Shown one piece after another: positions 7,529 through 16,601 of a stretch of DNA of 64,000 bases (position 1 is the stretch's first letter; each line of letters opens with the position of its first letter). The position numbers and the translations under genes are program-made. Under the pieces are notes generated by a model. It had not been told where the DNA came from. It made no database searches and saw only the letters and a list, made by a program, of their open reading frames with translations. Location: positions 2,794,501 to 2,858,500 of the forward strand of contig NZ_CP108518.1 of assembly GCF_035989885.1 (NCBI RefSeq), written 5' to 3'. This DNA is from Streptomyces sp. NBC_01232. GTDB taxonomy: Bacteria > Actinomycetota > Actinomycetes > Streptomycetales > Streptomycetaceae.

Positions 7529-8786
7529 CCTGCGGGGACCGCGCGTCGTAGCGGGCGAAGTTCCGCCAGCGCAGTGCGAGCAGTCCCAGCACCAGCACGC
7601 AGGCCAGTCCCCCGCCCGTGACGGCCGTGGTCGGGGAGGTCAGTTCGGCGGCGGTCCCGGCGAGGAAGTCCCCGAGCCGGGGCCCGCCCGCGACGACCAC
7701 GATGAACACGCCCTGGAGGCGGCCCCGCATGTCGTCGGGGGTGGCGGCCTGGAGCATGGTGGTGCGGAACACCATCGAGGCGGTGTCCGCGTAGCCGGCC
7801 AGCGCCAGGAAGAACATGCCGAGCCACAGGTTCCGGGTGAGCCCGAACACGGCGACGGCCAGCCCCCAGCCGGCCACGGCGAGCAGGATCGCCAGTCCGT
7901 GCCGGCGGATGCGGCCCTGCCAGCCGGAGAACAGACCGCCCAGCAGCGCCCCGGCGGCCGAGGCGGCGACCAGCAGGCCTACCGTGCCGGCGCCGCCGCC
8001 GAACCAGAGCCCGGCGACGGCCGGGAACAGCGCCCGGGGCTGCGCCAGCACCATGGCGGCCAGGTCGGAGAAGAAGGTCATCCGGATGTTCGGCCGGGTA
8101 CCGAGGAAGCGCAGGCCGTCGATGACGGAGGCCCGGCCCCGCGCGCCCTCGGCCCGGTCGGGCTTCATCGACGGCAGCCGCCACATCGCGTAGAGCGCGG
8201 CGGTGAAGGTGACGGCGTCGATCAGGTAGGCCGTCTCGTAGCCCCCGAAGGTGACGATGACCCCGCCCAGGGCCGGGCCGGCCATCATCCCGAAGGTCAT
8301 GGTCACGGAGTTCAGGGCGTTGGCCGCGGGCAGCAGTTCGGTCGGCAGCAGCCTGGGGATCATGGCGGAGCGCGCCGGTCCGGTGAGCGCCCCGCAGACC
8401 GCCTGGAGCGCGACGACGGCGTACAGGAACCAGACGTGGTGGAAGCCGAGCAGCGCCGCCGCGGCGAGCGCGACCGACAGCGTGGCGGCGCCCAGCGAGC
8501 TGTAGAGGCCGAGCTTGCGCCGGTCCACGGTGTCGGCGATCGCGCCGCCGTAGAGACCGAAGACGACGAGCGGGACGAGCGAGAAGAGCCCCACGAGCCC
8601 GACCGAGAAGCTGGACCCCGTGATGTCGTAGACCTGCAGCGAGATCGCGAGGGTGGTCATCGCCTGGCCGACCCAGGAGATGGTTCCGCCGAACCACAGC
8701 CGCCGGTAGTCCAGGGACACGCTCAGCGGGGTGAGGTCGGCGAATATTCGCTGCGGGGGGCGGGGCGGAGCGGTCTCGGGGGTCAC
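7524..8786 (-). CDS. MFS transporter (EntS-like exporter)
   Basis: 420 aa with 12 expected membrane helices. The loop motif GGAIADTVDRRKLGL between helices 2 and 3 is the major-facilitator signature, repeated in relaxed form in the second half (GGLFSGWQGRIRRHG). The overall pattern (FADLTPLSVSLDYRRLWFGGTISWVGQAMTT split over the first 45 residues) resembles the EntS/enterobactin-exporter branch of drug and siderophore efflux pumps. No biosynthetic genes are adjacent, so the substrate is unknown. The stop codon sits inside the right arm of the 198-bp inverted-repeat element. Confidence 0.88.
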   Translation of the reverse strand: MTPETAPPRPPQRIFADLTPLSVSLDYRRLWFGGTISWVGQAMTTLAISLQVYDITGSSFSVGLVGLFSLVPLVVFGLYGGAIADTVDRRKLGLYSSLGAATLSVALAAAALLGFHHVWFLYAVVALQAVCGALTGPARSAMIPRLLPTELLPAANALNSVTMTFGMMAGPALGGVIVTFGGYETAYLIDAVTFTAALYAMWRLPSMKPDRAEGARGRASVIDGLRFLGTRPNIRMTFFSDLAAMVLAQPRALFPAVAGLWFGGGAGTVGLLVAASAAGALLGGLFSGWQGRIRRHGLAILLAVAGWGLAVAVFGLTRNLWLGMFFLALAGYADTASMVFRTTMLQAATPDDMRGRLQGVFIVVVAGGPRLGDFLAGTAAELTSPTTAVTGGGLACVLVLGLLALRWRNFARYDARSPQA

Positions 8787-9000
8787 AGCGGATGATAACC
8801 ACCGGCCGTCCGCGGCCCTCCGGGATTTTCGTCCCTCCCACCCACCGGCAACAGTCGCCCCACCCGGCCCCGGACTCCCCGCGCGGGCGACTCGTTACCG
8901 GTAACTCGCCACTATCACCGGACATTTGACCGAATCGACGTGCGCTCCTCCCCTCGCGTTCGGCTCATGATGAAAAGACTCGTATGTCCAGGGAGGCGTA

Positions 9001-10158
9001 GTGATCGAACCTGGCAACAGCACCACGAGCACCGGCACGACGCAGAACACGGTGCGCCCCACCGTCCCCCTCACCGTCGGAGTCGAGGAGGAGTTCCTGC
9101 TCGTCGACGCCCGCACCTTCCGGGTGGTCCCCGCCGCCCCGCTGGTCCTGGCGACGGCCGGCGGGCTGCCCGGCGAGCTGCATCCCGAGGGCACCCGCTA
9201 CCAGGTGGAGATATCCACCCCGATAGCGCACTCGGCCGCCACCCTGCGCGCCGAGCTCGCCGCCCTGCGGCGCACCCTCGGCCGGGCCGCCCGCGCCCAC
9301 GGCTGCCGGCTGCTGGCCGCCCCCTCGCCGGTCGTCGCCGTGCAGGGGCCGCTGCACCTGACCGACGACGAGCCGCGCCAGCGCGAGCAGCACCGCCGTT
9401 TCGGCGCGCTCACCGACACCCTCGTCAGCTGCGGCCGCCACATCCACATCGGCACGCTCGACGTGGACACGGCGGTGGCCGTGTCCAACCGGATCAGACC
9501 CTGGCTGCCCACGCTGATCGCGCTGGCCGCGAACTCGCCGTTCTGGGGCGGCCGCGACACCGGTCACGCCAGCTGGCGGGCGATGGCCTGGTCCGGCTGG
9601 CCCTCGGCGGGCCTGCCCCCGCACTTCACGTCCACGGCCCACTTCCGGCGCTCGGTCCAGACCCTGCTCGGCTCCGGGGCGGCCCTGGACACCAAGATGG
9701 TCTATTGGGACCTGCGCCCGTCCGGGCACTGGCCGACGCTCGAGATCCGGGCGCCCGACATGTCCCCGGACATCGACTCGGCCGTCCTCCAGGCGGAGCT
9801 GGCCCGCGCCCTGGTCTCGACGGCACTGCGCGAGATCGCGGAGCGGCGTCCCGAGCCGGCCGTACGGGACGACGTACTGCGTCTCGCGCGCTGGCGGGCG
9901 GCCCACGACGGCCTAGAGGGATTCGGCCTCGACCCGTACTCGGGGACGGAGCTCCCCGCGGCGGACCTGGCGGAGGCCCTGCTGGACCTGGTCGCCCCGG
10001 AACTGGCCGCCTCCGGCGACCTCGACCACGCGGCCAAGACCCTGGCGGGTCTCCTGCGGGACGGGTCGGGTGCCCACCGCCAGCGTGCGGCGTTCGCCCG
10101 CCGCCAGGACCTGACGGACGTACTGCGCCACCTCACGGACGAGACGGAGGCCTTCTGA
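9001..10158 (+). CDS. YbdK-family carboxylate-amine ligase (glutamate-cysteine ligase type 2)
   Basis: 385 aa. A GTG start is preceded by GGGAGG six nt upstream. The N-terminal signature is LTVGVEEEFLLVDARTF, with further family blocks CGRHIHIGTLDVDTAVAVSNRIRPWLP and MVYWDLRPSGHWPTLEIRAPD (each split here by reading, about residues 140-170 and 235-260). Members ligate glutamate to an amine using ATP; E. coli YbdK has weak glutamate-cysteine ligase activity. Actinobacteria lack glutathione, so the natural product could be a different gamma-glutamyl compound. It stands alone, divergent from the MFS gene. Confidence 0.88.
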   Translation: MIEPGNSTTSTGTTQNTVRPTVPLTVGVEEEFLLVDARTFRVVPAAPLVLATAGGLPGELHPEGTRYQVEISTPIAHSAATLRAELAALRRTLGRAARAHGCRLLAAPSPVVAVQGPLHLTDDEPRQREQHRRFGALTDTLVSCGRHIHIGTLDVDTAVAVSNRIRPWLPTLIALAANSPFWGGRDTGHASWRAMAWSGWPSAGLPPHFTSTAHFRRSVQTLLGSGAALDTKMVYWDLRPSGHWPTLEIRAPDMSPDIDSAVLQAELARALVSTALREIAERRPEPAVRDDVLRLARWRAAHDGLEGFGLDPYSGTELPAADLAEALLDLVAPELAASGDLDHAAKTLAGLLRDGSGAHRQRAAFARRQDLTDVLRHLTDETEAF

Positions 10159-10295
10159 CCCGACGCCCGGCCCGCTCCCCTCACCCCCGGAAAAACCCCC
10201 GGTGCCCCCGGAGCCCCGGAGCCCCCGATGCACCCGTGAGAGGAGCGGGGCCCCGGGTGCCGGGGCGGACCGGTCCGGCGAACGCGACGGCGCCG

Positions 10296-11216
10296 TCAGT
10301 CCCCCCACGCCGTGATCCCCCAGCGGACGGTGTGCTCCTCGCCCGGGGCGAGGGCGATCAGCCCGGTGCCGCTGCGGAACGCGTCCGGGGGGCAGGTCAT
10401 CGGCTCGACGGCGATCGCGCGACGGCGCTCCCCCGGCGGCAGTGTGTCGCCGGTGTAGAGCTGTACGTAGTCGGCGCCCTCACCGAGCCACACATCCGTG
10501 CCGTACCCGCCCGACGGGTGGGCCAGTCGCACCACGGCCCGGCCGTCCGCGTCCCGGTCGAGGTCGCCGAAGGGGGTGTCCAGCCGGAGCGCACCGACGG
10601 CCCGCGGCGTTCGCAGGTCGTACTCGGTCCCGTCGACCGGTTCGGCGGCCACCGGCAGACCGCGCTCATCGGTGCGCAGCCAGGTCCGGGCGGGAACGGT
10701 CAGCACCGCCGGGTCGACGACCGCCGTGCCCGCGGTGACGTAGGGGTGCTGGCCGAAGCCGTAGGGTGCGGCACTCGCGTCGAGGTTGCGCGCGGTGACG
10801 GCGACTTCGAGCCCGCGCTCCCCCAGGGCGTACTCGGCACGCACGTGCAGGTGGAACGGGTAGCCCGGCTGCGGCCACAGCGGGACCTCCAGGACGGCGC
10901 GGCTCTCGCTCGCCTCCACGACCTGCCACGCGACCCACCGGAGCAGCCCGTGGATGGCGTTGCCGCCGGCCGGCTCGGTGAGCGGCAGCTCCTGGTCGTG
11001 CCCGGCCCAGGAGTAGCGGCCGTCGCCGATCCGGTTGGGCCACGGCACGAGGAGCTGGCCGCGCCCGCCGGTGATCGGGCCCTGTTCGGCGAATCCGTCG
11101 ATCACGGCCCGTTCACCGACCGCGTACGACCGCAGGGCCGCGCCCAGCTCGACGACGACGGCGCGCTGCCTGCCGTGGCGGAGGGTCAGTCGCCGTCCGG
11201 TACGGCTTCGCTGCAC
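10296..11216 (-). CDS. Aldose 1-epimerase (mutarotase-like)
   Basis: 306 aa, galactose-mutarotase fold. Visible family features are PWPNRIGDGRYSW near residue 60 (substrate Arg), AIHGLLRWVAW (first catalytic His), FGQHPYV (second His) and AIAVEPMTCPPDAF (catalytic Glu region). It interconverts alpha and beta anomers of glucose or a related sugar in the cytoplasm. The GTG at 11216 is chosen because an AGGAGG site lies about 5 nt upstream; longer frames have no homology-like sequence. It is divergent from the GH15 gene and fits a glucose-handling block, since oxidising enzymes act on one anomer. Confidence 0.88.
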   Translation of the reverse strand: MQRSRTGRRLTLRHGRQRAVVVELGAALRSYAVGERAVIDGFAEQGPITGGRGQLLVPWPNRIGDGRYSWAGHDQELPLTEPAGGNAIHGLLRWVAWQVVEASESRAVLEVPLWPQPGYPFHLHVRAEYALGERGLEVAVTARNLDASAAPYGFGQHPYVTAGTAVVDPAVLTVPARTWLRTDERGLPVAAEPVDGTEYDLRTPRAVGALRLDTPFGDLDRDADGRAVVRLAHPSGGYGTDVWLGEGADYVQLYTGDTLPPGERRRAIAVEPMTCPPDAFRSGTGLIALAPGEEHTVRWGITAWGD

Positions 11217-11563
11217 GCGTGGCCTCCTGGGTCCGCCCTGCCGGTGTCCTCGGACTCCGGCGCCGTGGTGGCCTGCGACGCGGGCCCGTCCGTCGGGAGC
11301 CTGCGGCCCCGCGTCGCACCGGTCAAGCGCAACACGTTCCCGCCGGTGAAATCGCCGGGCGCATTCGCCTGTTGGGGCCCACGGGCGGGCAGAGACCCCA
11401 CCCGGCGACGGCGGCCGGTGCCGCGACGCCCGCGCGGGAGGGTCCCGTGCGCCGGATGGGGCGCCCGGCTCGGGCGGGCGGACACCCTCCGCTTCGACGC
11501 GCAAGGGCCACCCGAGTGGCCGATAGTGGGAGCAGGGGGCTCTTCCGCGACCTCGGAGCAGCC
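11217..11563. other. 347-bp divergent intergenic region
   Basis: This stretch lies between the aldose epimerase and GH15 starts and must hold both promoters. The only structure I see is a short hairpin at 11506-11521 (GGCCAC, 4-nt loop, GTGGCC) about 40 bp before the GH15 start, which could be an operator. No convincing gene or RNA. Confidence 0.5.
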
Positions 11564-13384
11564 ATGGACCGCTACCCTCCCATTGCCGAACACGGCTTGG
11601 TGGGCGACCTGCAGACCGCCGCGCTCGTCTCGTCGCAGGGGGTCGTGGACTGGTTCGCCGCTCCCCGGTTCGACTCGCCCAGCATTTTCGCCGCCCTGCT
11701 CGACCATGACGGCGGCGGGTACATGCGGCTGGGCCCCGAGCACCCCGACACGACCTGCAAGCAGCTCTACTACCCCGACACCGCCATTCTGGTGACCCGG
11801 TTCATGTCGCCGGACGGGGTGGGCGAGGTGGTCGACTTCATGCCTCCGGACCGGACCCGCACCGCCACCGACCGTCACACCCTGGTGCGCGTCGTGCGCG
11901 CCGTACGGGGGACCGTCGAGTTCACGTTCGAGTGCCGGCCGCGCTTCGACTACGGGCGGGCCGAGCACCGGCTGGAGCTCGGCGGGAACACCGGTCTGTT
12001 CCGGGCCCCGGACATGGACGCGCACCTGCAGACCTCCTTCCCGCTGGAGCGGGACGGCCAGGACGTGCGCGGCAGGGTGACGCTGAGCGCCGGCGAGTCC
12101 GGCGGCGCAGTTTTCACCGTCTGCGCGTCCGGCGGCGAGGCACCCGCACCCCCGACGGTCGACGGACTCACCGCGCAGGTCGCCGACACCGGCGAATTCT
12201 GGCAGTCCTGGCTGCGCCAGTCCCGCTACCGGGGCCGCTGGCCCGAGCTGGTGCACCGTTCGGTCATCACCCTCAAGCTCCTCACCTACGCCCCCACCGG
12301 CGCCCTCGTCGCGGCGGCCACCATGGGCCTGCCCGAGCAGGTCGGCGGAGAACGCAACTGGGACTACCGCTTCACCTGGGTGCGCGACAGCGCGCTGTCC
12401 GTGCGCGCCATGCTGGACCTCGGGTTCGCCGAGGAGGCCACCGCCTTCCTCCACTGGCTGATCGACAGGCTGCAGGAACGCGAGGGCAAGGACGACGAGC
12501 CGCTCCAGACGATGTACCGGGTCGACGGCAACCCGGACCTGCCCGAGGAGACGCTCGAACACTTCGAGGGCTACCGCGGCTCCTACCCCGTCCGCATCGG
12601 CAACGGTGCCGCCGACCAGCTCCAGCTGGACATCTACGGCGAGGCCCTCTACGCACTCTCCCAGGGCCGGGAGATCGCGCAGCAGTCCACCTACCGGGGA
12701 TGGAAGTCGATGGCCAGGATGCTCGACTGGTTCGCCGAGGCCTGGGACCGGCCGGACGAGGGCATCTGGGAGACCCGCGGCGGCCGCCAGGACTTCACCT
12801 ACAGCCGGGTGATGTCCTGGGCGGCCTTCGACCACGGTCTGAGCCTGGCCGAGCACTTCCGCAGGCCCGCCGACGTGCTGAAGTGGCGCGCCGCGAGGGA
12901 CGCCATCCTGGAGCAGGTCATGGAGCGCGGCTGGAGCGAGCGGGAGGGTGCCTTCATCCAGCACTACGGCAGTGACGTCCTGGATGCTTCCCTGCTGCTC
13001 ATGCCGAGGGTCCAGTTCCTCTCCCCCAGGGACCCGACCTGGCTCTCCACCCTGGACGCGATGGACCGCAAGCTCGTCTCCGACAGCCTGGTCTACCGCT
13101 ACGACCCGGCGGCGTCGCCGGACGGACTGCGCGGCTCGGAGGGCACCTTCAGCCTGTGCACCTTCCTCTACGTCGACGCGCTGGCCCGGGCGGGGCGGCT
13201 GCCCCAGGCCCGCTACACCTTCGAGAAGATGCAGACCTACGCCAACCACGTCGGGCTCTTCGCCGAGGAGATCGGGCCGAGCGGGGAGCAACTGGGCAAT
13301 TTCCCGCAGGCGTTCACCCACCTGTCGCTCATCATGGCGGCCACCACCCTCGACGAGGCCCTCGACGCGGAGACCGGGCGCTGA
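11564..13384 (+). CDS. Glycoside hydrolase family 15 (trehalase/glucoamylase-like)
   Basis: 606 aa. An N-terminal beta-sandwich domain begins PIAEHGLVGDLQTAALVSSQGVVDWF, and a catalytic alpha/alpha barrel follows from about residue 230. GERNWDYRFTWVRDSA is the family substrate-binding block. QLDIYGEALYA and LFAEEIGPSGEQLGNFPQAF carry the expected acid and base glutamates. This actinobacterial subgroup includes cytosolic trehalases; others hydrolyse terminal alpha-glucosides, releasing beta-glucose by inversion. No signal peptide. The ATG has GGAG just upstream. Only 3 bp separate it from the next gene, so it heads an operon with a cyclase-family hydrolase and gluconokinase. Confidence 0.9.
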   Translation: MDRYPPIAEHGLVGDLQTAALVSSQGVVDWFAAPRFDSPSIFAALLDHDGGGYMRLGPEHPDTTCKQLYYPDTAILVTRFMSPDGVGEVVDFMPPDRTRTATDRHTLVRVVRAVRGTVEFTFECRPRFDYGRAEHRLELGGNTGLFRAPDMDAHLQTSFPLERDGQDVRGRVTLSAGESGGAVFTVCASGGEAPAPPTVDGLTAQVADTGEFWQSWLRQSRYRGRWPELVHRSVITLKLLTYAPTGALVAAATMGLPEQVGGERNWDYRFTWVRDSALSVRAMLDLGFAEEATAFLHWLIDRLQEREGKDDEPLQTMYRVDGNPDLPEETLEHFEGYRGSYPVRIGNGAADQLQLDIYGEALYALSQGREIAQQSTYRGWKSMARMLDWFAEAWDRPDEGIWETRGGRQDFTYSRVMSWAAFDHGLSLAEHFRRPADVLKWRAARDAILEQVMERGWSEREGAFIQHYGSDVLDASLLLMPRVQFLSPRDPTWLSTLDAMDRKLVSDSLVYRYDPAASPDGLRGSEGTFSLCTFLYVDALARAGRLPQARYTFEKMQTYANHVGLFAEEIGPSGEQLGNFPQAFTHLSLIMAATTLDEALDAETGR

Positions 13385-13387
13385 CCC

Positions 13388-14332
13388 ATGGTCACGGATG
13401 CCCGTCCGCCGCGCGCTCCGCGGCTGACCGAGGACGAGTTCGGCGCGCTGTACCGGCGCCTGCGCGCGGGCGCGGCCTGGGCCGCGGGTGACCGGGGCGC
13501 TCTGGCCGCGCTCACTCCCGCCACGGTGCTGGCCGCGACCCGGGAGGCGGTGACCGGCCGGACGATCACGCTCGCCGCGCCGGTGGAGACGCGGCCCGGC
13601 CCGGACAATCCGGAGCCCGCGGAGCACCGGATGAGCGCGCGGCCCGGGGAGGACGGCTCCGGCGGGCTGCAGTTCGCGACGGACAGCTTCGCGATGAACG
13701 TCCACGGCGACGCCGACAGCCACATCGACGCCCTCTGCCACGTGATCTACGACGGCACCCTGCACGGGGGCGTATCGGCCGGCAGCGTCACGGCGGACGG
13801 CGCGACGTCGCTCTCCATAGAGGTGGCGGGCGACGGGATCGTCGGACGCGGCGTGCTGCTGGACATCCCGCGGCTGCGCGGCGCGCCCTGGCTCGAACCG
13901 GGCGATCATGTGAGCGCCGAGGACCTCGGCGCGGCCGAGGCCGCCCAGCACCTGCGCGTGGGAGAGGGCGATCTGCTCTTCGTCCGCGTGGGCCATCGCA
14001 GGCGCCGCGCCGAACTCGGGCCGTGGCACGCGGCGCGGGAGCGCGCCGGACTCCATCCGTCCGCGCTGGAGTTCCTCGCGGACCGGCGGGTCGCCGTGCT
14101 CGGCGGGGACGGGAACAACGACACCGCGCCGAGTTCCACCGAGGGCGTCGCCTTCCCCGTTCATGTGCTGGCGATCCACGCCATGGGCCTTCACCTGCTG
14201 GACTACCTGCAGTTCGAGGACCTGGCACCGGCCTGTGAGGCGCAGGGGCGCTGGTCCTTCCTCTGTGTGATCGCCCCGCTGAGGCTGCCGGACGCCACCG
14301 GCTCACCGGTCAACCCGATCGCCGTCCTGTGA
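13388..14332 (+). CDS. Cyclase-family metal-dependent hydrolase (kynurenine formamidase fold)
   Basis: 314 aa. The metal-binding signature of the family appears as GDADSHIDALCH (SHxDxxxH in place of the usual THxDxPxH), near residue 110. LGGDGNNDTAPSS and HVLAIHAMGLHLLDYLQFEDL in the C-terminal half complete the site. Characterised relatives hydrolyse formylkynurenine, isatin or other amides and lactams, and some act on cyclic esters. The position between a glucose-releasing hydrolase and gluconokinase makes lactone hydrolysis an attractive guess, but this is inference. It overlaps the gluconokinase start by GTGA. Confidence 0.8.
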   Translation: MVTDARPPRAPRLTEDEFGALYRRLRAGAAWAAGDRGALAALTPATVLAATREAVTGRTITLAAPVETRPGPDNPEPAEHRMSARPGEDGSGGLQFATDSFAMNVHGDADSHIDALCHVIYDGTLHGGVSAGSVTADGATSLSIEVAGDGIVGRGVLLDIPRLRGAPWLEPGDHVSAEDLGAAEAAQHLRVGEGDLLFVRVGHRRRRAELGPWHAARERAGLHPSALEFLADRRVAVLGGDGNNDTAPSSTEGVAFPVHVLAIHAMGLHLLDYLQFEDLAPACEAQGRWSFLCVIAPLRLPDATGSPVNPIAVL

Positions 14333-14844
14333 ACGCGCCGCCGACGGTCGTGGTGGTGATGGGCGTTTCGGGATCGGGCAAGTCCACCGTCGGGGCGCTG
14401 CTCGCAGAGCAGCTCACGGTGGCCTTCCTGGACGCGGACGACGTCCACCCTGCCGCGAACCGCGCCAGGATGGCCGCGGGTCATCCGCTCGACGACGAGG
14501 ACCGGCGGCCGTGGCTGCTGTCCGTCGCCCGATGGATCCGGGAGGCGACCGACGCCGGCCGGGGCGGGGTGGTGGCGTGCTCGGCCCTCCGGCACGAGTA
14601 CCGGGACCTGTTCCGCGGGGCGGGCAAGGGCACCTGGTTCCTCTACCTGGCGCTCGACAGCGCGACCGCGGACCGGCGGGTCGCCGGCCGGGCGGACCAT
14701 TTCATGCCCCGCTCCCTGGTGGACTCCCAGTACGCCGCCCTCGAACCGCTGCGGCCGGATGAGCCCGGCCTGACCGTCGACGCCACGGCCGGCCCGCAGG
14801 CCATCGTCGACCGGGCGGTGCGCGCCCTCCGGGCGGCGGGATGA
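14329..14844 (+). CDS. gntK: Gluconokinase
   Basis: 171 aa, the usual length for GntK/IdnK-type kinases. Walker A is VVMGVSGSGKSTVG at the N terminus. The gluconate-binding block DADDVHPAANRARMAAGHPLDD (read in two parts) and the later CSALRHEYRDLFR are characteristic, as is the ADHFMPRSLVDSQYAALEPL lid region. It phosphorylates D-gluconate with ATP to 6-phosphogluconate for the pentose-phosphate pathway. The GTG start overlaps the upstream stop. It links the sugar-oxidation enzymes around it to central metabolism. Confidence 0.92.
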   Translation: MNAPPTVVVVMGVSGSGKSTVGALLAEQLTVAFLDADDVHPAANRARMAAGHPLDDEDRRPWLLSVARWIREATDAGRGGVVACSALRHEYRDLFRGAGKGTWFLYLALDSATADRRVAGRADHFMPRSLVDSQYAALEPLRPDEPGLTVDATAGPQAIVDRAVRALRAAG

Positions 14845-15015
14845 CGGGCGTCCGCCGGACCCCGTCGGGTCGCCACCGCCCGACCCACCCGATAACTTGG
14901 GAAAGGAGCCGAATATCCCGATTGTGCGAGTGTCCGCGCGGAACGGCGCAGACCGGAGCCCCAGGACGGGCGCCACGGCCAGGACAGCCGAAGACTCCAA
15001 GAACGGGACCCTCTC

Positions 15016-16596
15016 ATGGCCGACGATCAGCACTACGACGTCATCGTCATCGGTACGGGAGCGGGCGGCGGAACGCTCGCCCACCGGCTGGCCCCCACCG
15101 GCAAGCGGGTCCTGATCCTGGAACGCGGCGGCTACCTGCCCCGGGAGCGGGACAACTGGGACTCCACCGCCGTCTTCGTCAAGGGCAAGTACCGCGCCCC
15201 GGAGTTCTGGTACGACAAGCACGGCAACCGGTTCCCCCCGGAGGTCAATTACTACGTCGGGGGCAACACCAAGTTCTACGGCGCCGCGCTCTTCCGGCTC
15301 CGGCCGGAGGACTTCGGCGAACTGCGCCACCACGACGGTGTCTCCCCGGCCTGGCCGATCCGCTACGAGGACCTGGAGCCGTACTACACCCAGGCCGAAC
15401 ACCTCTACCTGGTGCACGGCCGGCACGGCGAGGACCCCACCGCGGGACCGGCCGGCGCGCAGTACGCCTACCCGCCGGTCGAGCACGAGCCCCGCATCCA
15501 GCAGCTCAGCGACGATCTGGAGAAGGCCGGCCTGCACCCCTTCCACCTGCCGATCGGCGTGAACCTCACCCAGGACGAGAACGGCCGGGCCACCCATGAC
15601 AGCGTCTGCATCCGCTGCGAACGGGTCGACGGCTTCCCCTGTCTGCTGGGCGCCAAGTCCGACGCGCAGGTGATCTGCGTCGATCCGGCACTGGCCCACG
15701 ACAACGTGACGATGGTGACCGGAGCAGATGTGCGGCGCCTGGAGACCGATGCGACCGGACGCACCGTCACCGGAGTCGTCGCCGAGCTGGCGGACGGCAC
15801 GACCGAGGTGTTCGGCGCCGACATCGTGGTGGTCTCGGCGGGAGCGGTCAACTCCGCCGTCCTGCTGTTGCGTTCGGCCAATGACCGGCACCCCGGCGGA
15901 CTGGCCAACAGCTCGGACGTGGTCGGACGCCACTACATGCGCCACAACAACCTGGCGCTGATGGCGGTGTCGAAGGAACCGAACCCGACCCGGTTCCAGA
16001 AGACCCTGGCGCTGAACGACTGGTACCTGGGCGCGGACGACTGGGAGTACCCGCTCGGCGGCATCCAGATGCTCGGCAAGTCGGACGCCGACCAGATCCA
16101 CGGCGAGGCACCGCGCTGGGCCGGCGCCGTCATGCCCGGCATGCCCTTCGAGGTGCTGGCGCACCACGCCGTCGACTTCTGGCTGTGCGGGGAGGACCTT
16201 CCGCTGCCCGGCAGCCGGGTCACCCTCGACAAGGACGACGCCATCCACCTGGCCCTCGACGAGGAGAACAACATCGCCGGGCTGAAGCGCCTCCAGCACA
16301 AGCTGCGGGGGATGCTCGGTCATCTGGGCATGCACGAGCACCACCTGCTGGACCACAGCATCTACCTGCACAAGGGCATGCCCATCGGCGCCACCGCTCA
16401 CCAGGCCGGCACCGTGCGGTTCGGCGACGACCCGCGGAGCTCGGCCCTCGACGTCAACTGCAAGGCCCACGACCTCGACAACCTCTACGTCGTGGACACC
16501 AGCTTCTTCCCCAGCATCGGCGCGGTGAACCCGTCGCTGACCGCCATCGCCAACGCCCTGCGGGTGGGCGACCACATAGCCGCCCGCCTGGGCTGA
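15016..16596 (+). CDS. GMC-family FAD oxidoreductase
   Basis: 526 aa. The N-terminal FAD-binding motif VIVIGTGAGGGTLAHRL is followed by VGGNTKFYGAALFRLRPEDF. The C-terminal catalytic block has AHQAGTVRFGDDPRSSALD and VNPSLTAIANALRVGDHIA, holding the family His and Asn. GMC enzymes oxidise sugars, sugar acids or alcohols. A cluster of cysteines at about residues 198-210 (CIRCERVDGFPC) could bind a metal or Fe-S centre. There is no Tat or Sec signal, so it should be cytoplasmic. The 171-bp gap before it suggests its own promoter. It converges on the cytochrome bd operon, 5 bp away. Confidence 0.87.
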   Translation: MADDQHYDVIVIGTGAGGGTLAHRLAPTGKRVLILERGGYLPRERDNWDSTAVFVKGKYRAPEFWYDKHGNRFPPEVNYYVGGNTKFYGAALFRLRPEDFGELRHHDGVSPAWPIRYEDLEPYYTQAEHLYLVHGRHGEDPTAGPAGAQYAYPPVEHEPRIQQLSDDLEKAGLHPFHLPIGVNLTQDENGRATHDSVCIRCERVDGFPCLLGAKSDAQVICVDPALAHDNVTMVTGADVRRLETDATGRTVTGVVAELADGTTEVFGADIVVVSAGAVNSAVLLLRSANDRHPGGLANSSDVVGRHYMRHNNLALMAVSKEPNPTRFQKTLALNDWYLGADDWEYPLGGIQMLGKSDADQIHGEAPRWAGAVMPGMPFEVLAHHAVDFWLCGEDLPLPGSRVTLDKDDAIHLALDEENNIAGLKRLQHKLRGMLGHLGMHEHHLLDHSIYLHKGMPIGATAHQAGTVRFGDDPRSSALDVNCKAHDLDNLYVVDTSFFPSIGAVNPSLTAIANALRVGDHIAARLG

Positions 16597-16601
16597 CGCC
16601 G